A stretch of 5,752 nt of DNA, from positions 1 through 5,752 of the forward strand of contig BNZQ01000084.1 in the NCBI GenBank assembly GCA_026001225.1, read 5' to 3'. Positions 5,300 through 5,752 of this stretch are shown in pieces. Each line of letters starts with the position of its first letter. Positions within the stretch are counted from its first letter, which is position 1. Origin of the DNA: Clostridia bacterium. GTDB taxonomy: Bacteria; Bacillota; Clostridia; Christensenellales; DUVY01. Both the position numbers and the translations under genes were made by a program. Under the pieces are notes generated by a model. The model was not told the DNA's origin. It was given only the letters and a program-made list of their open reading frames with translations, and did no database searches.

Positions 5300-5360
5300 A
5301 TAGATAAAGGTTTTTGGAAAAGGCTCGGAAAGCCCTTTTTGAAAAAAGGGCTTTCCGAGA
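5300..5360. repeat. Palindromic dispersed repeat, copy D, just after the M14 peptidase stop
   Basis: A perfect 17-bp stem at 5324-5340 and 5343-5359 encloses GA, preceded by a flank starting ATAGAT and TTTTTGGAAAAGG. It aligns without gaps to copy A at 269-329, with about ten differences in 60 positions, some compensated within the stem. On the minus strand it starts three bases after the peptidase stop codon, so it may act as that gene's transcription terminator or mRNA 3'-end stabiliser, although only a short T-run (CCTTTTCC) follows the stem in that direction. Confidence 0.72.
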
Positions 5361-5362
5361 AT

Positions 5363-5752
5363 TCAAGCAAGATAATCCGACAATATTTTTGGAATCGCCT
5401 TGTTTCGCCGCAATTCTTCCGATAAAACCGAATACGGCGCGGGGTGGACGTAAGCGTCGGATACGATTTCAATCGTAAAGGCGGGGATTTGCAAGGTTTC
5501 GATACACCAGTCCTTGTAGCCGCCCGCGCTGCCGCGCTCGTCGGAAATCAGGCGGCAGCCCGTGGCGGCCGCGAGCTTTTGCGCGATACGGCGGTCGCGG
5601 GACAGAGCGGGTCCGGCTTGATGAAACCGCCAATAGATTTCACGGCCCTTGCAATGATAGCTGATTGTGACGCGGGGCTTTATTTTCAGGGTGAAATCCA
5701 GTAAGGCGCGGGTTTCGGGCTCGCTCGCGGGGCGGGGGCCGGGCCAGCCGCC
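5363..5752 (-). CDS. M14-family zinc carboxypeptidase, C-terminal part (probable peptidoglycan peptide hydrolase)
   Basis: The last 129 codons of a minus-strand gene whose start lies beyond the right edge; it ends with TGA at 5363-5365. The fragment begins GGWPGPRPASEPETRAL, a segment typical of M14 peptidases after the first zinc-binding motif. SYHCKGREIYW (fragment residues 31-41) supplies the third zinc-ligand His (residue 33). GGYKDW (77-82) precedes FTIEI (92-96), whose Glu95 matches the catalytic Glu of the family (Glu270 in carboxypeptidase A). The first HxxE zinc motif and any signal peptide or LysM repeats lie outside the window. This arrangement resembles the bacterial gamma-D-glutamyl-L-diamino acid peptidase group (YqgT/endopeptidase I type), which cleaves stem peptides of peptidoglycan, so a cell-wall turnover or sporulation role is plausible but inferred. 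A strong palindrome follows the stop codon. It is transcribed in the same direction as the ATPase, about 265 bases away and separated by hairpins and a dedicated promoter, so they are probably separate transcripts. Confidence 0.85.
   Translation of the reverse strand, partial: GGWPGPRPASEPETRALLDFTLKIKPRVTISYHCKGREIYWRFHQAGPALSRDRRIAQKLAAATGCRLISDERGSAGGYKDWCIETLQIPAFTIEIVSDAYVHPAPYSVLSEELRRNKAIPKILSDYLA

Noticed and set aside
5036..5425. Plus-strand open frame of 129 codons across the ATPase start, the hairpin block and the peptidase 3' end
   Set aside because: It overlaps two well-supported minus-strand genes and its middle is repeat sequence; no ribosome-binding site or domain was seen.
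1..5752. CRISPR array, tRNA, rRNA or transposase gene
   Set aside because: No regularly spaced direct repeats, no cloverleaf or rRNA-like sequence and no transposase-like frame were seen.

Overview
The window looks like a chromosomal segment of a Gram-positive, probably Bacillota/Clostridia-type bacterium of moderately high GC. This rests on the gene content (UppP, a Wzy/WaaL-like membrane protein, a clostridial-style CadA-type P-type ATPase, a cell-wall-type M14 peptidase), on purine-rich Shine-Dalgarno sites, and on A/T-flanked palindromic repeats in nearly every intergenic gap. The lineage is an inference; no rRNA or other marker is present.

Layout, left to right. The 3' end of an undecaprenyl-diphosphatase gene (+) finishes at 173 and is followed by three small GC-rich hairpins (180-232). 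A 24-nt duplicated ribosome-binding-site/start unit (239-284) leads into a polytopic O-antigen-ligase/polysaccharide-polymerase-like gene (+, 273-1703), whose first codons lie in a palindromic repeat. After a second palindrome (1715-1776) comes galE (+, 1813-2814). A third, degraded palindrome (2818-2855) separates galE from a convergent Zn/Cd/Pb-type P1B ATPase (-, 2858-5098). Upstream of the ATPase lie a well-formed sigma-70-type promoter, a 14-bp perfect palindrome, a block of stable hairpins (5162-5276) and a fourth palindromic repeat (5300-5360). The window ends in the 3' part of an M14 zinc peptidase gene (-, 5363-5752).

The left half is consistent with envelope polysaccharide work: UppP recycles the lipid carrier, the Wzy/WaaL-like protein joins or polymerises lipid-linked glycans, and GalE supplies UDP-galactose and possibly UDP-GalNAc. 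The right half is a stand-alone metal-efflux gene and a probable peptidoglycan peptidase.

The most interesting points are: (1) a dispersed palindromic repeat, present in at least two clear copies with compensatory stem changes, that appears to encode the first ~19 residues of the Wzy-like protein; (2) a tandem SD-ATG duplication making a four-codon upstream ORF; (3) a consensus promoter that overlaps the ATPase's longest possible N-terminus and implies a near-leaderless mRNA; (4) an unidentified perfect palindrome just upstream of that promoter; (5) overlapping, mutually exclusive hairpins beyond it; (6) a Cys at the GalE gatekeeper position, predicting activity on N-acetylated sugars. I see no evidence for a wholly new multi-gene system in this window.
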